From: Paenibacillus tianjinensis
GTDB taxonomy: Bacteria > Bacillota > Bacilli > Paenibacillales > Paenibacillaceae
Length of the DNA stretch: 64,000 nt
Reading direction: 5' to 3'
NCBI RefSeq assembly: GCF_017086365.1
Contig: NZ_CP070969.1
Location: 3,410,001 to 3,474,000, forward strand
Part shown: piece after piece, positions 7,249 through 15,269 of the stretch
How positions within the stretch are numbered: position 1 is the stretch's first letter
Layout of the letters: each line of letters begins with the position of its first letter
Program-made: the position numbers and the translations under genes
The notes under the pieces: model-generated
What the model was told of the DNA's origin: nothing
Databases searched by the model: none
The model's input: only the letters and a program-made list of their open reading frames with translations

Positions 7249-7390
7249 GACCCTTCCCTCCCTGCTGCCGCGGCGGTTTCAGCTCTGAATCCAGTACGAA
7301 CACCAGCCCCGCGATCTTGCCGTTGTCATGCCAGACGGTGAAATAATTGGTTTGTTGAAAGAGTGGATCAACCAGCTTACGGGTTCTCAT
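7175..7390 (-). CDS. Small phage protein overlapping the RuvC gene
   Basis: 71 aa. ATG 7390 overlaps the stop of the upstream 61-aa gene (ATGA), so translation is probably coupled. The first 40 residues (MRTRKLVDPLFQQTNYFTVW, then GLVFVLDSELK) look like a small beta sheet. The last 24 are very basic and overlap the first 74 nt of the RuvC gene in another frame. No family recognised. The start and coupling are convincing; the overlapped tail may be forced by the other frame. Confidence 0.55.
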   Translation of the reverse strand: MRTRKLVDPLFQQTNYFTVWHDNGKIAGLVFVLDSELKPPRQQGGKGHEDHGNRPRHELRRMGNDEKRKAN

Positions 7391-7572
7391 CCGGCTTCAC
7401 CTCGCTTCCGATTCCCGATTGCGAGATCAAACTCCTCGATACCTTCATCGATCTGACGAGAGTCCAGTTCCGCGAACTTATCCAACAAGTCGTCCCTGCT
7501 CGGGGCTACTCCGGTGCTGAGGTACACATTCCGCATGTGATTGTACACATGCCAGTAATTCCAGGCGCTCAT
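7387..7572 (-). CDS. Small phage protein, helical, 61 aa
   Basis: Starts MSAWNYWHVYNHMRNVYLST and contains a predicted helix-turn-helix-like part (SRDDLLDKFAELDSRQIDEGIEEFDLAIG). Its ATG overlaps the stop of the upstream DUF6906-type gene and its stop overlaps the next ATG, both as ATGA, giving three coupled small genes. Probably a small DNA- or protein-binding early protein; function unknown. Confidence 0.65.
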   Translation of the reverse strand: MSAWNYWHVYNHMRNVYLSTGVAPSRDDLLDKFAELDSRQIDEGIEEFDLAIGNRKRGEAG

Positions 7573-7730
7573 GATACGGCTCTCCGGATCGTCCGGGGCT
7601 TGCCGGAGTACCGGTTTATCAGTACTAATTCCTCACGAGTATCTCGCTCAACAAACCAGTTATCCATGATCAATCCATTTGCTTTAATTTCTTCCTTCTG
7701 CCGACGTGTCGGCCGCTTCCCCTGCTTCAT
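7569..7730 (-). CDS. DUF6906-like small phage protein, 53 aa
   Basis: The frame reads MKQGKRPTRRQKEEIKANGL, IMDNWFVERDTREELVLINR and ends RTIRRAVS. Basic start, DNW and a closing beta hairpin are typical of the small DUF6906-type proteins of Bacilli phages. AAAGGGG lies 8 nt upstream of ATG 7730, right after the dnaB stop. It ends in an ATGA overlap with the next gene. Function unknown. Confidence 0.7.
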   Translation of the reverse strand: MKQGKRPTRRQKEEIKANGLIMDNWFVERDTREELVLINRYSGKPRTIRRAVS

Positions 7731-7745
7731 TGCAATTCCCCTTTC

Positions 7746-9140
7746 TTAAGCCCATTTTCGTTTATCAACATCGTCCGGAGGAGCCGGAACACTACTATGT
7801 GCTCGCTCGTAGTTGACGAATTTGTTGTACTGCTTCAAGAACACAAGCTCAGCTGTTCCCAGTGGGCCATTCCGCTGTTTCGCAATAATGATCTCGATGA
7901 TGTTTTTCTTCTCAGTTTGCTGGTCGTAGTAGTCATCCCGGTACAGGAAGGCTACGATGTCAGCATCCTGTTCGATAGAGCCGGATTCTCGCAGGTCTGA
8001 AAGCATCGGCCGTTTATCCTGCCGCTGCTCTACACCGCGGCTGAGCTGGGAGAGTGCGACCACCGGGACATCCAGCTCCCGGGCGATCTGCTTAAGGGTC
8101 CGTGAAATCTCGGATACTTCCTGCTGCCTGTTCTCATTGCGCTTGCCAGCTCCGGATATCAGCTGCAGGTAATCAATCAGGATCAATCCAAGGCCCTGCT
8201 GTTTTTTCAGCCTGCGGCATTTATTCCGGATCTCATGAACCGTCAGCGACGGCGAGTCGTCGATAAAGATATTGCTGTTCCCCAGAATACCAATCGCATC
8301 AGCACCTTTCCGCCAATCTTCTTCAGCAAAGTCCGCTGTCCGCATATGATTCGCGTCCAGATTCGCTTCAGCACATATCATCCGTTGCACAAGCTGCGGC
8401 GCTGACATTTCAAGACTGAAGATTGCTACAGTCTCCTTCGCCCGAACCGCTACATTTTGAGCGACATTCAAGGCGAATGCTGTTTTGCCAACGGAAGGGC
8501 GAGCTGCCACGATGATCAGGTCACTTCTCTGGAACCCGGCGGTCAAAAGATCAAGATCAACGAATCCCGAAGGGATACCGCTGACACCATTCTCAGCCTT
8601 GTTTACGGCTCGATGCTCCATATCCTCGTAAACCTGGACAGCTACTTCACCGATCCGTTTGAACTCCTGCTTCGGTGCAGCCTGGTCGGATAAGCGTGAG
8701 GCATTGACCTGAGCGGATGCCAGAACCTGAGCCGGATCCTCACTCTCAGAAGCCATCTGCGCTTGTTCAAGGCCCGTTCGAATCAATTCTCGAAGCAGAT
8801 GTTTCTCCTTCAGAATCCCGATATAATAGGCCACGTTGGCCGCAGTCGGAACGCTGCGAGCGATCTTCGATAAGTAGCTGACACCGCCGATATTCTCGAG
8901 CTGGCCATTATCCTGAATCCTGGAAGTCAGGGTAACCAAGTCGATCGGCTGGCCTTCCTCAGTGATTTGCTCGATGGCTTCGAAGATGAACCGATGCTCC
9001 GGGTTATAAAAAGCATCAACCGGCAGCTCCAGCATTGCCTCCAGTGCATCGCCTTCCTTGTCGATCAATACCGCCCCCAGGACAGCAGCTTCAGCTTCCG
9101 GGTTCTGCGGCATTTTAATGCTGGATATTAAGCCTTGCAT
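7746..9140 (-). CDS. dnaB: Replicative DNA helicase, DnaB family (phage)
   Basis: 464 aa with the complete DnaB plan. The N-terminal domain (KMPQNPEAEAAVLGAVLID ... SVPTAANVAYY) is followed by a RecA-like domain with Walker A ARPSVGKTAF (about residue 210), IFSLEMS, Walker B LGLILIDYLQLI and SQLSRGVEQR. It is the hexameric 5'-3' unwinding motor of the phage fork. ATG 9140 follows GGAGGCGCTTT. It overlaps the loader gene upstream by 26 nt; with the initiator it forms the replication module of SPP1-type phages. Phage-borne by context, distinct from the host dnaC-type gene. Confidence 0.95.
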   Translation of the reverse strand: MQGLISSIKMPQNPEAEAAVLGAVLIDKEGDALEAMLELPVDAFYNPEHRFIFEAIEQITEEGQPIDLVTLTSRIQDNGQLENIGGVSYLSKIARSVPTAANVAYYIGILKEKHLLRELIRTGLEQAQMASESEDPAQVLASAQVNASRLSDQAAPKQEFKRIGEVAVQVYEDMEHRAVNKAENGVSGIPSGFVDLDLLTAGFQRSDLIIVAARPSVGKTAFALNVAQNVAVRAKETVAIFSLEMSAPQLVQRMICAEANLDANHMRTADFAEEDWRKGADAIGILGNSNIFIDDSPSLTVHEIRNKCRRLKKQQGLGLILIDYLQLISGAGKRNENRQQEVSEISRTLKQIARELDVPVVALSQLSRGVEQRQDKRPMLSDLRESGSIEQDADIVAFLYRDDYYDQQTEKKNIIEIIIAKQRNGPLGTAELVFLKQYNKFVNYERAHSSVPAPPDDVDKRKWA

Positions 9141-9453
9141 AAAGCGCCTCCTTCATACCTGGAGGCGGCGGAACTGCCTTTGATCGGGCATCTGCCATTT
9201 TGTGCACCAGATCTTCAGTTTGCCGGCGCATTCGCTCGCGCTCCAACTGCTCCCCCAATCGGCCCCGGATCTGCGATATCTTTGGCGGGAAGTCACTGGT
9301 CATGATGTGCTGGCGAATATTGGACACCGCGACATCATAGGGAATGTCCTTAAGCATATCCAGGTCTTCCTCCACCGCCTGCAGGCTGGCGTCAAAGTTG
9401 CTATAGCGCTTCTTGATTGTCTTATACAGCTTAGCGACTTCCAGCTTGTTCAC
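9115..9453 (-). CDS. G39P-like helicase loader/inhibitor
   Basis: 112 aa from a GTG at 9453 with AGGAGG 6 nt upstream; the longer frame from 9492 lacks a site. The helical N-terminus (NKLEVAKLYKTIKKRYSNFD, then LKDIPYDVAVSNIRQHI) fits the SPP1 G39P family, which binds the DnaB-type helicase and delivers it to the initiator. The C-terminal part is flexible and Pro-rich. Its place between initiator and helicase matches SPP1 genes 38-39-40. Similarity judged by eye and synteny. Confidence 0.7.
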   Translation of the reverse strand: MNKLEVAKLYKTIKKRYSNFDASLQAVEEDLDMLKDIPYDVAVSNIRQHIMTSDFPPKISQIRGRLGEQLERERMRRQTEDLVHKMADARSKAVPPPPGMKEALYARLNIQH

Positions 9454-10315
9454 GGGCTTCCTCCTCTCTGATCCAGCGGTCCAGATCATCAATCTCTTGC
9501 TGCTGCTTCGTTATGCGCTGCGGGCTAGGACTCCCAATGGCGACAGGTACGTGCGGCACCGCAACTGTTATGGGCTCTTCCTGCTGCAACTTCGTCCACT
9601 CGTCATAGCAGCGAGGGACGCAGTAAGTAATGCTCCGAATCTCATCACGCTTATGCTTCGGCTTGTAGCTATCAAAGGATTCGTCTACTACTCGGTTGAC
9701 AAGGTCAACCGGCAGGCCATCGACAACCATCTGCCTGATCTCACTGAAGTCTGAAGGGGAAACACTGAACCCCTTACCTCGTCTCTGGCAGAAGTGTTTT
9801 TCGATTTGAGAGACTTGGTTCAAAATGTGTTCTTCGTCAGAAGCAGAAGAAGAAGCATTATATATCTCTGTAATATCTTTATTAGATCGGCAGTTTTCTG
9901 CCGCGAGATCGGCAATATTCTGCCGATCACTACTATCCAGAGTGGCAATATTCTGCCGATCTCCTTCAAGTGATTGGAAGTTTTCTGCCGATCTGTTTTG
10001 ATATTTTTTAGAGTTTCTAACACTGAAAATAAGGCCATATGGTGCTCTTGTGACTCGGATGTAACCATGATCTTCAAGTGTCTTTATCCAAGAGCGGATG
10101 GTACGATTACTGACTTCAAAGGTCTCTTCAAGCTCATTGATTCGGATAGGCTTATTCCCAAGGACGATGCCCCAGACAGTTCCGTCTTTTTCCTTCTCCG
10201 CTGTCGTGGAGCTTATACACCACAGGAAAAGCCATATCGCTGTGCCTATTTGTTTGTAATGTCGCGGCTCCAAAAGCCCTGAGTATGTTGGAAAAGGGTA
10301 ACTGCCTTCGGGCAT
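9431..10315 (-). CDS. Phage replication initiator with N-terminal winged helix
   Basis: 294 aa. Residues about 15-105 form a winged-helix domain (GTAIWLFLWCISS, INELEETFEVSNRTIRSWIK, HGYIRVTRAPYGLIFSV), as in phage O/G38P-type initiators. A linker (about 108-150) encodes repeated DRQNIA and coincides with the iteron array at 9885-9994. The C-terminal domain probably contacts loader or helicase. AGGGGATGATTTA precedes ATG 10315. Overlap of 23 nt with the loader gene. The architecture of initiator with origin inside its own gene is known from lambda O and several Firmicute phages. Confidence 0.75.
   Translation of the reverse strand: MPEGSYPFPTYSGLLEPRHYKQIGTAIWLFLWCISSTTAEKEKDGTVWGIVLGNKPIRINELEETFEVSNRTIRSWIKTLEDHGYIRVTRAPYGLIFSVRNSKKYQNRSAENFQSLEGDRQNIATLDSSDRQNIADLAAENCRSNKDITEIYNASSSASDEEHILNQVSQIEKHFCQRRGKGFSVSPSDFSEIRQMVVDGLPVDLVNRVVDESFDSYKPKHKRDEIRSITYCVPRCYDEWTKLQQEEPITVAVPHVPVAIGSPSPQRITKQQQEIDDLDRWIREEEAREQAGSR
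9885..9994. repeat. Iteron array, probable phage replication origin
   Basis: Four related sites on the + strand: GATCGGCAGTTTTCTGCC (9885-9902), GGCAATATTCTGCCGATC (9911-9928), the same again at 9944-9961, and GGAAGTTTTCTGCCGATC (9976-9993). Spacings of 22, 33 and 32 bp are about two or three helical turns. The second copy is part of a 22-bp near-palindrome (9907-9928). AT-rich DNA flanks both sides (about 9858-9884 and 9995-10020). The array lies in the linker-coding part of the initiator gene, the usual position for a lambda-type origin. Inference from repeat layout. Confidence 0.65.
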
Positions 10316-10326
10316 TAAATCATCCC

Positions 10327-10533
10327 CTAAGAATCTTCATTTCTGTTTTTATCTCTATAGTCCTGAATATAAATGTGCGGGTACTTCGCCCGGACCACTG
10401 TAAAGCCAGGGTGACCGCGAGCAAAGTGTGCTTTGACTGCCTCCTTGAAAGCGTCCGGATTGGAGGATCGCAATTGCCATACATGCTCTGCAATCATGCT
10501 CTTCCAAATCCGCTCTCCCAGCGGCCCGTTCAT
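10327..10533 (-). CDS. Phage hypothetical protein, 68 aa
   Basis: Begins MNGPLGERIWKSMIAEHVWQ and continues with a helical segment (LRSSNPDAFKEAVKAHFARG) and a short basic beta tail. ATG 10533 overlaps the stop of the MBL-fold gene (ATGA). It separates the MBL gene from the initiator in the coupled replication operon. No family recognised; a small early DNA-metabolism helper is possible. Confidence 0.65.
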   Translation of the reverse strand: MNGPLGERIWKSMIAEHVWQLRSSNPDAFKEAVKAHFARGHPGFTVVRAKYPHIYIQDYRDKNRNEDS

Positions 10534-11237
10534 CGATCTGCTACCCGCACTAGGGCGCCGGTGGTCTCCTGTATCTCCTGCTTAAAGCGCTCAGCGTCGC
10601 TGTTGCCGTCAGATAAATGCAGCAGCCAGATCTCCTCGACATTCCGGGTATCATTGGCTTTCAACATTTCCTTCACGTTCTCCAGAGAGAAGTGTGAGCG
10701 CATCAACCGCTTCTTCTGTGCTGGGTGCAAGTGGCCAGCAGCCACACGCTCATTAACGATATCCCGGGAGTAATTGCACTCCACCATGATGTGAGTCAGG
10801 CCGCTGAAGCGATGACGGCAGTAGTAGGTGTCTGTAAGAAAGACCAGCTTATCTCCCGCTGTATTCGCCAGCAGGAAGCCCAGCGGCTCCTCTACATCGT
10901 GCTGAATATCGAAGGGCAGAATCGTCCAGGTACCAATCGTGAACTGCTCCAACGCTTTGATCACCTTCAAGCGATGGCCTGACAGCCCTCTGGCAGCCGC
11001 AGTCCCTGCACTGGTGTAAATGTTGATGCCTGCTCTCATAATGTCAGGAGCAGCCTTGCTATGATCCAGATGCTCGTGTGTGATGAGGCATCCGGCAATG
11101 TCCGACATCCCGAAGTTAAGTGCCCGCTGGATCGACTTATAAGGAAAACCGGCTTCCAGCAGGAGCGCGGTGAGACCGTCCGATATTCGGTAGGCATTAC
11201 CGGCGCTGCTGGAGCCGAGGCATTGGATGTCGATCAT
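10530..11237 (-). CDS. MBL-fold metallohydrolase of phage
   Basis: 235 aa with the metallo-beta-lactamase signature THEHLDHSKA (about residues 53-62), a preceding SSSAGNAYRI start typical of YycJ/WalJ-like nucleases and phage MBL proteins, then FLTDTYY and LLHLSDGN near the end. These residues would hold two metal ions and hydrolyse a phosphodiester. Members of this group in phages sit with recombination genes, as here (SSAP-like gene 3 nt upstream). Likely a nuclease for DNA ends; substrate unproven. Confidence 0.8.
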   Translation of the reverse strand: MIDIQCLGSSSAGNAYRISDGLTALLLEAGFPYKSIQRALNFGMSDIAGCLITHEHLDHSKAAPDIMRAGINIYTSAGTAAARGLSGHRLKVIKALEQFTIGTWTILPFDIQHDVEEPLGFLLANTAGDKLVFLTDTYYCRHRFSGLTHIMVECNYSRDIVNERVAAGHLHPAQKKRLMRSHFSLENVKEMLKANDTRNVEEIWLLHLSDGNSDAERFKQEIQETTGALVRVADR

Positions 11238-11240
11238 GGG

Positions 11241-12329
11241 CTAAAAGAGTACTTCATCGTTCGATTCAATCTGAGGGTCATCACCAGAAATATCTTCATC
11301 CCCCGGTGGAGACTTAGATTCTGATGTACTAGTGTACGTCTCCTCTTTTAATGGCTGAGTTGCAGTTGAATCAGGAATATCAATAAGCTCGGTATTGGCG
11401 TTCTCATTGATCTCCCGGCGAACCTCTGCATAATCTGGATCAATGACATCATCGTGCAGCATCTCGACAAACGCACTTCCGAAGTCTTTAGGGATTTTCT
11501 TGACGATGTTATTCCGCATCTTACGGATCAGCATGGATTCACGGCTTTGGTACTCACTCCATGCCGGGCTGATATATTGCTGCAGGTCTGGTTCATCTAA
11601 AGCACCGAGCCCCAACTCCTTGGCTCGTTTAAGTACCTCAGATTTCTTCACTGCGATCTGTTTCTTCTGATCCGTAGTAGCTTTGAAACGGTCCTGACAT
11701 ACGCCGAAAGTCTCATTCATCATATTGTTGTTCATATGAGCGATCAGGTTTTTTACAACGTCAGCACGCTCGGAGATGTAATAATGCAGAGTCTTGTCGG
11801 TATGAAGGATTGGATATACAATTCGGATAACTTCACCTTGTCCTGTAGGAGACCACTCTGGCGGCTCATATTCGACACCGCGGAATTTCGGATAAACGAA
11901 CTGATCGTGTTCCCGGACAAGCCAGTAAGGGTAAACCTTCGATACATTCCGCCCAAAGTTGGCAAGGATAGCATCGTTACCATCACCCTCAATACCCATT
12001 TCGATTTGCTTTTTCCATATATCTTTATCTCCGACCTTGATTTTGACATTCCGGAGTTGAAAGAACACTTCCTTGGGACTGGCTGATGCATTCAGCTTTA
12101 AGGATGCTACTCGCAGCAGAATTTCAGTGATGTTATTTCGATCAAGCTGTTCGTCACTCCAGGTTATCCCTTTGCCATCAAGCACAGTGTTAATAGCGGA
12201 AATCGCATTGATCACACATTGTTTCGAATACTGATCCATGTTGACACCATTATTCATGAGCTGGCTTTCAATCATAGGAGCAAAGGTGTTCGTTATCTTC
12301 GCCAATCCTGTTTGGAACGGTTCGCCCAT
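11241..12329 (-). CDS. Candidate RecT-like single-strand annealing protein
   Basis: 362 aa. The middle (NNITEILLRVASLKLNASAS, then EVFFQLRNVKIKV) recalls the RecT core in which a helical part is followed by a beta sheet. The C-terminal 60 residues are acidic, Ser/Thr-rich and disordered, as in many annealing proteins. GGAGGCGATTTAA precedes ATG 12329, directly after the SbcC-like gene. Pairing with an SbcC-like ATPase and an MBL-fold protein fits a phage recombination module, in the slot of SPP1 gene 35. The RecT label is mainly positional; it could be another phage DNA-binding protein. Confidence 0.5.
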   Translation of the reverse strand: MGEPFQTGLAKITNTFAPMIESQLMNNGVNMDQYSKQCVINAISAINTVLDGKGITWSDEQLDRNNITEILLRVASLKLNASASPKEVFFQLRNVKIKVGDKDIWKKQIEMGIEGDGNDAILANFGRNVSKVYPYWLVREHDQFVYPKFRGVEYEPPEWSPTGQGEVIRIVYPILHTDKTLHYYISERADVVKNLIAHMNNNMMNETFGVCQDRFKATTDQKKQIAVKKSEVLKRAKELGLGALDEPDLQQYISPAWSEYQSRESMLIRKMRNNIVKKIPKDFGSAFVEMLHDDVIDPDYAEVRREINENANTELIDIPDSTATQPLKEETYTSTSESKSPPGDEDISGDDPQIESNDEVLF

Positions 12330-14318
12330 TTAAATCGCCTCCTGTATAGCTGCCGTCTCAATCCGCAGCTTCTTGTCTTTCTCACTAACAACCAGCCGGA
12401 TCACCTGAGCATCCGTTCCGATCAACTTCGTCACGGCTTCTGCGTTGTCCACGAAGATCGGAGCAGAGAATCCATAATGCTCGCCCAGAGTATTGATAAT
12501 GTCCAGGCCAACATTAATGCGGGCTGCGTTGTTCAGGCCACCGTCATACGGAACGCCCTTATACAGCGTGTCGCAGACCTCCTTGATTCCGCCGTTAATC
12601 TGATCTTCGAAAAGCCGGAACCGGGCAAGCTTGAATTTGCTGTTGATCTTAGCGTCCAGCATGCTGACCTTGGTTTTGGTGAACTCTTCGCAGAGGAACA
12701 GCTCATGCTGCAGGCGCTCATATTCAGCAGCAAGCTCCCGCTCTTGATCCTCCAGCTCTTTCACACGCTGCTGCGCGCGACGGACACCTTCAAACTTAGC
12801 AAGATCCCGCTCCATCTCTTCGATCTCTGAACGCAGCCGGCGAATGTCTGCCCGAGCTGCTGCAGCCGAATCATCTGATGAGGCTTTGAGAACTCTGATC
12901 TGCTGCTGTACTGTCGCTGCTTCAGCTTGCTTACTGGCGTAATTCGGATCAGCAGCAGGATCTTTCACGCCTGCTCGCAGGTCGGTCAGCTCATCCTCGG
13001 CAGCCGTCAACTCCGATTGAAGTAGTGTCAGAGCGCTTTTCAAATTCTCAATTTCTTCGTGGAAGCGAATATTCTCATGCTCATATTGCTGAGCAGCAGC
13101 CACAGCAGCTTTTCCAGAAGCATTGATGCGTTCCTTCTGCTCAGCCAGCCTGCGGTTAAAGTCAGCCTCCGCTTTATCATGAGCTGCCTTTACCTGATCC
13201 TCTGGCAGAGACTGCCCGCAGGCCGAGCAGTGAGCATCATGCTCACCTGCAGGCTCAAAAGTTAAGCTCTTCAATTCAGCAAACTCTGCCCGCAGCCGAT
13301 CTGCTTCCTGCCGGCGCCCTGCCGCCTGCCGCTCATTCTGCTGGATGCGCTGTTGCTTATCCTCGATATCCCGGCGGTATCGGTTAATTTCAATGTGCAT
13401 CTGGTTGACGGCATCCCGCTTAAGGGCGACTTTGTCCAGCACATCTGATTGCAGTTGGCCTTTTATGGAGATGAGCTCGCCTTCAATCTCGCGGAGCCGC
13501 TTCTCTTTCACAGCCACTTCACCGCCGGAGAGGATACGAGTAAGCTCCGCTTCTCCTGCCTCTACCCTGTTGCGCAGGATGGCGATGTCTTCCTTAAGCA
13601 GCTCTTCATCCAGTTCGGCAATGTCCGGCATCTGGCGCTGAACCTCACTGATCCGGACCGGCAACTCCTTGATCTCCTTGTTAATCACGGTGCAACGCGA
13701 GGTTATGACCTTTTTATGAGAGTCAAGGTCCCGCCCACCGAGAATGCCCGGCAGTGGAGCCAGCTCCTTATTGCCATGGATTACCTCAGCGTCCGTCAGG
13801 TCGCCGCACACTTCCAGTAGTACCTTGCGGCGGTCCTCTTTCTTAAGGACTTCATTGAAGTAAGAAGGGCTGGTCAAGAGCTTGAACAGTTCCTCTTTAA
13901 TGACCGAATCCACCTCAGCGGTGTACTCTCCCTTTTTCACGGGAACACCGTCGAGGAAGTAAGTCGTCTCATGACCTTCGAATGCATCCGTCGCGGACCC
14001 GCGCTTCTTCGTCCATTTCTCCGAATAGACCCGGCGGAAGGAGCGGCGACGGCCGTCAATCAGGAAGACTCCTTCGACCTCATGCTCCAGTTTGTGCTGC
14101 AGCACCTTACCGGTACTGTCCAAGCCTTTGATTTCGAAGTCAGCCTTGTTCTGGCTGTCCTTACCGAACAGGAGCCAGACAAATCCATCGAACACAGTTG
14201 TCTTGCCGGTGGCATTGTCACCTAAGACATCAGCGTCCCCGCCGTTGACGGCGAGGACAAGTTCTTTAACACCTTTGAAATTACGGAGCGTCAGGCGCTC
14301 CAGAACGATACGCTTCAA
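12330..14318 (-). CDS. SbcC/Rad50-like AAA ATPase of phage
   Basis: 662 aa from a TTG at 14318 whose TTGA overlaps the stop of the upstream gene; GAGGGGGAG precedes it. This is preferred to the unsupported start at 14348. Walker A GDNATGKTT lies near residue 30. A long coiled coil follows, broken by a zinc hook (HCSACGQSLP), and the C-terminal half has NNAARINVGLDIINTLGE and a Walker B-like APIFVDNAEAV. It should act like SbcC/Rad50 or phage gp46 in processing DNA ends for recombination. No separate SbcD-type nuclease is visible, though the MBL-fold gene two positions downstream could supply nuclease activity. Confidence 0.85.
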   Translation of the reverse strand: MKRIVLERLTLRNFKGVKELVLAVNGGDADVLGDNATGKTTVFDGFVWLLFGKDSQNKADFEIKGLDSTGKVLQHKLEHEVEGVFLIDGRRRSFRRVYSEKWTKKRGSATDAFEGHETTYFLDGVPVKKGEYTAEVDSVIKEELFKLLTSPSYFNEVLKKEDRRKVLLEVCGDLTDAEVIHGNKELAPLPGILGGRDLDSHKKVITSRCTVINKEIKELPVRISEVQRQMPDIAELDEELLKEDIAILRNRVEAGEAELTRILSGGEVAVKEKRLREIEGELISIKGQLQSDVLDKVALKRDAVNQMHIEINRYRRDIEDKQQRIQQNERQAAGRRQEADRLRAEFAELKSLTFEPAGEHDAHCSACGQSLPEDQVKAAHDKAEADFNRRLAEQKERINASGKAAVAAAQQYEHENIRFHEEIENLKSALTLLQSELTAAEDELTDLRAGVKDPAADPNYASKQAEAATVQQQIRVLKASSDDSAAAARADIRRLRSEIEEMERDLAKFEGVRRAQQRVKELEDQERELAAEYERLQHELFLCEEFTKTKVSMLDAKINSKFKLARFRLFEDQINGGIKEVCDTLYKGVPYDGGLNNAARINVGLDIINTLGEHYGFSAPIFVDNAEAVTKLIGTDAQVIRLVVSEKDKKLRIETAAIQEAI

Positions 14319-14575
14319 GCGATCTCCCCCTCGATTGCCGCCCTGCACTCATCATGCAGGAGCGACTGCTGATCTGGTGTTTCGGGATAACGGATGCCGT
14401 CCAGGTAAGTGCGGATGGCATATTCAACTTCAGCCAGTTGGTCCGGATCGGCATGCAGCTGAAAGGTACCGGTCTGCTGCCGGATAGAAAGAACCGACGG
14501 TGAGTAATGCGTTGGAGGCACAATTTCAACCTCGATGCGCTGCCCACTGATGTGAGCAGAAAAAGCTGTTGACAT
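14315..14575 (-). CDS. Phage hypothetical protein, 86 aa
   Basis: Started at ATG 14575 (MSTAFSAHISGQRIE) because GGGAGGG lies about 8 nt before it; ATG 14581 is too close to that site. The first half is beta-rich; the second half is acidic and helical (HADPDQLAEVEYAIRTYLDG). TTGA overlap with the SbcC-like gene implies coupled translation. Positioned first after the tRNA-like element. Function unknown. Confidence 0.6.
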   Translation of the reverse strand: MSTAFSAHISGQRIEVEIVPPTHYSPSVLSIRQQTGTFQLHADPDQLAEVEYAIRTYLDGIRYPETPDQQSLLHDECRAAIEGEIA

Positions 14576-14667
14576 TTCCATTCCCTCCCTCTTGTGTGGT
14601 TTGGCCTTCATCGTGTAAGATAAAGGCAAGTGATTAAGATTTATTGCTATTTAGTTTTCAAAGAGCG

Positions 14668-14700
14668 AGCGTCCCGGTGCAACGGGGCGCTTTTTTATTT
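14668..14700 (+). terminator. Hairpin with T run on + strand; boxA-like sequence on - strand
   Basis: Stem 14668-14676 with 14683-14691, loop GTGCAA, followed by TTTTTTATTT on the + strand, so it should stop antisense transcription entering the early operon. On the - strand the same hairpin lies just 3' of the tRNA-like element and is followed by GCTCTTTGAAAAC, which resembles a boxA antitermination site. Which strand uses it cannot be decided from sequence. Confidence 0.6.
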
Positions 14701-14702
14701 CT

Positions 14703-14919
14703 CAAGGTGGGCAAGGATTTGCACCTTGCATGGTATACCGTGCTCTTAGCGCCGTCCCACTTAGGGAATCGACCTTTATGGGAATCAACGAGAAAACTTT
14801 TCCCCACTACCTTCTAACCAACGAATTTGGTATCCGTGGATGCCTCGTTTCGGAGTTGTTATTGCATACCTATTCCCTCTCCGTGAGACGTTAGCGTCTA
14901 CCTATTCCGCCACCACCTT
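14703..14919 (-). ncRNA. tRNA(Leu)-like element with about 130-nt insert in place of anticodon arm
   Basis: On the - strand, AAGGTGG (14919-14913) pairs perfectly with CCACCTT (14710-14704), a 7-bp acceptor stem. Next come TG and a leucine-type D arm, GCGGAATAGGTAGACGC (14910-14894). Before the 3' acceptor strand lies a T arm with a 6-bp stem GCAAGG/CCTTGC and 7-nt loop TGCAAAT. A small hairpin, GCACGG-TATA-CCATGC, stands where a variable arm would be. No anticodon arm can be drawn: about 130 nt with several small hairpins take its place. CCA is not encoded. It could be a phage tRNA-like structure or a tRNA with an intron. It lies between protein genes in the early operon. Confidence 0.55.
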
Positions 14920-15008
14920 GGATGCGTCAGCCGCATCTCCAAACGCCAACCCGGAGGAAAGGTTATTTCTAAGGGTCGACGCTTGGAGACAGGGGCCGAA
15001 GCCGCTGC

Positions 15009-15269
15009 TTACTCAAGTCTTGTTACTTCCTTCATGATCGCGTCCCGGATGTCTACCGGCAGAAGATCAATCACTTCAACCAGTTGATCCCACTTTGCAG
15101 TAGCAAGCTGTTTGATCCGGTCCTGCTGCAGAATGAAAGCCTGGGTGTATTCCTTAATGGCCGCCCGGATCTTCTGGACCCGATCGAGGGCCGACCAATA
15201 TTCCTGCCTGCGTTTTAAGTACAGTTCCGCAATCGCTACGGCGAAATCAGCCTTATCCTGCGCCGTCAT
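15009..15269 (-). CDS. Phage hypothetical protein, 86 aa
   Basis: All-helical and charged (MTAQDKADFAVAIAELYLKR ... DQLVEVIDLLPVDIRDAI). ATG 15269 overlaps the stop of the upstream gene (ATGA). No membrane segment or metal motif. Early phage gene by position, upstream of the 370-nt stretch that holds the tRNA-like element. Function unknown. Confidence 0.6.
   Translation of the reverse strand: MTAQDKADFAVAIAELYLKRRQEYWSALDRVQKIRAAIKEYTQAFILQQDRIKQLATAKWDQLVEVIDLLPVDIRDAIMKEVTRLE

Noticed and set aside
14840..15037. 65-codon + strand frame
   Set aside because: No ribosome site, lies across the tRNA-like element and antisense to the early operon.
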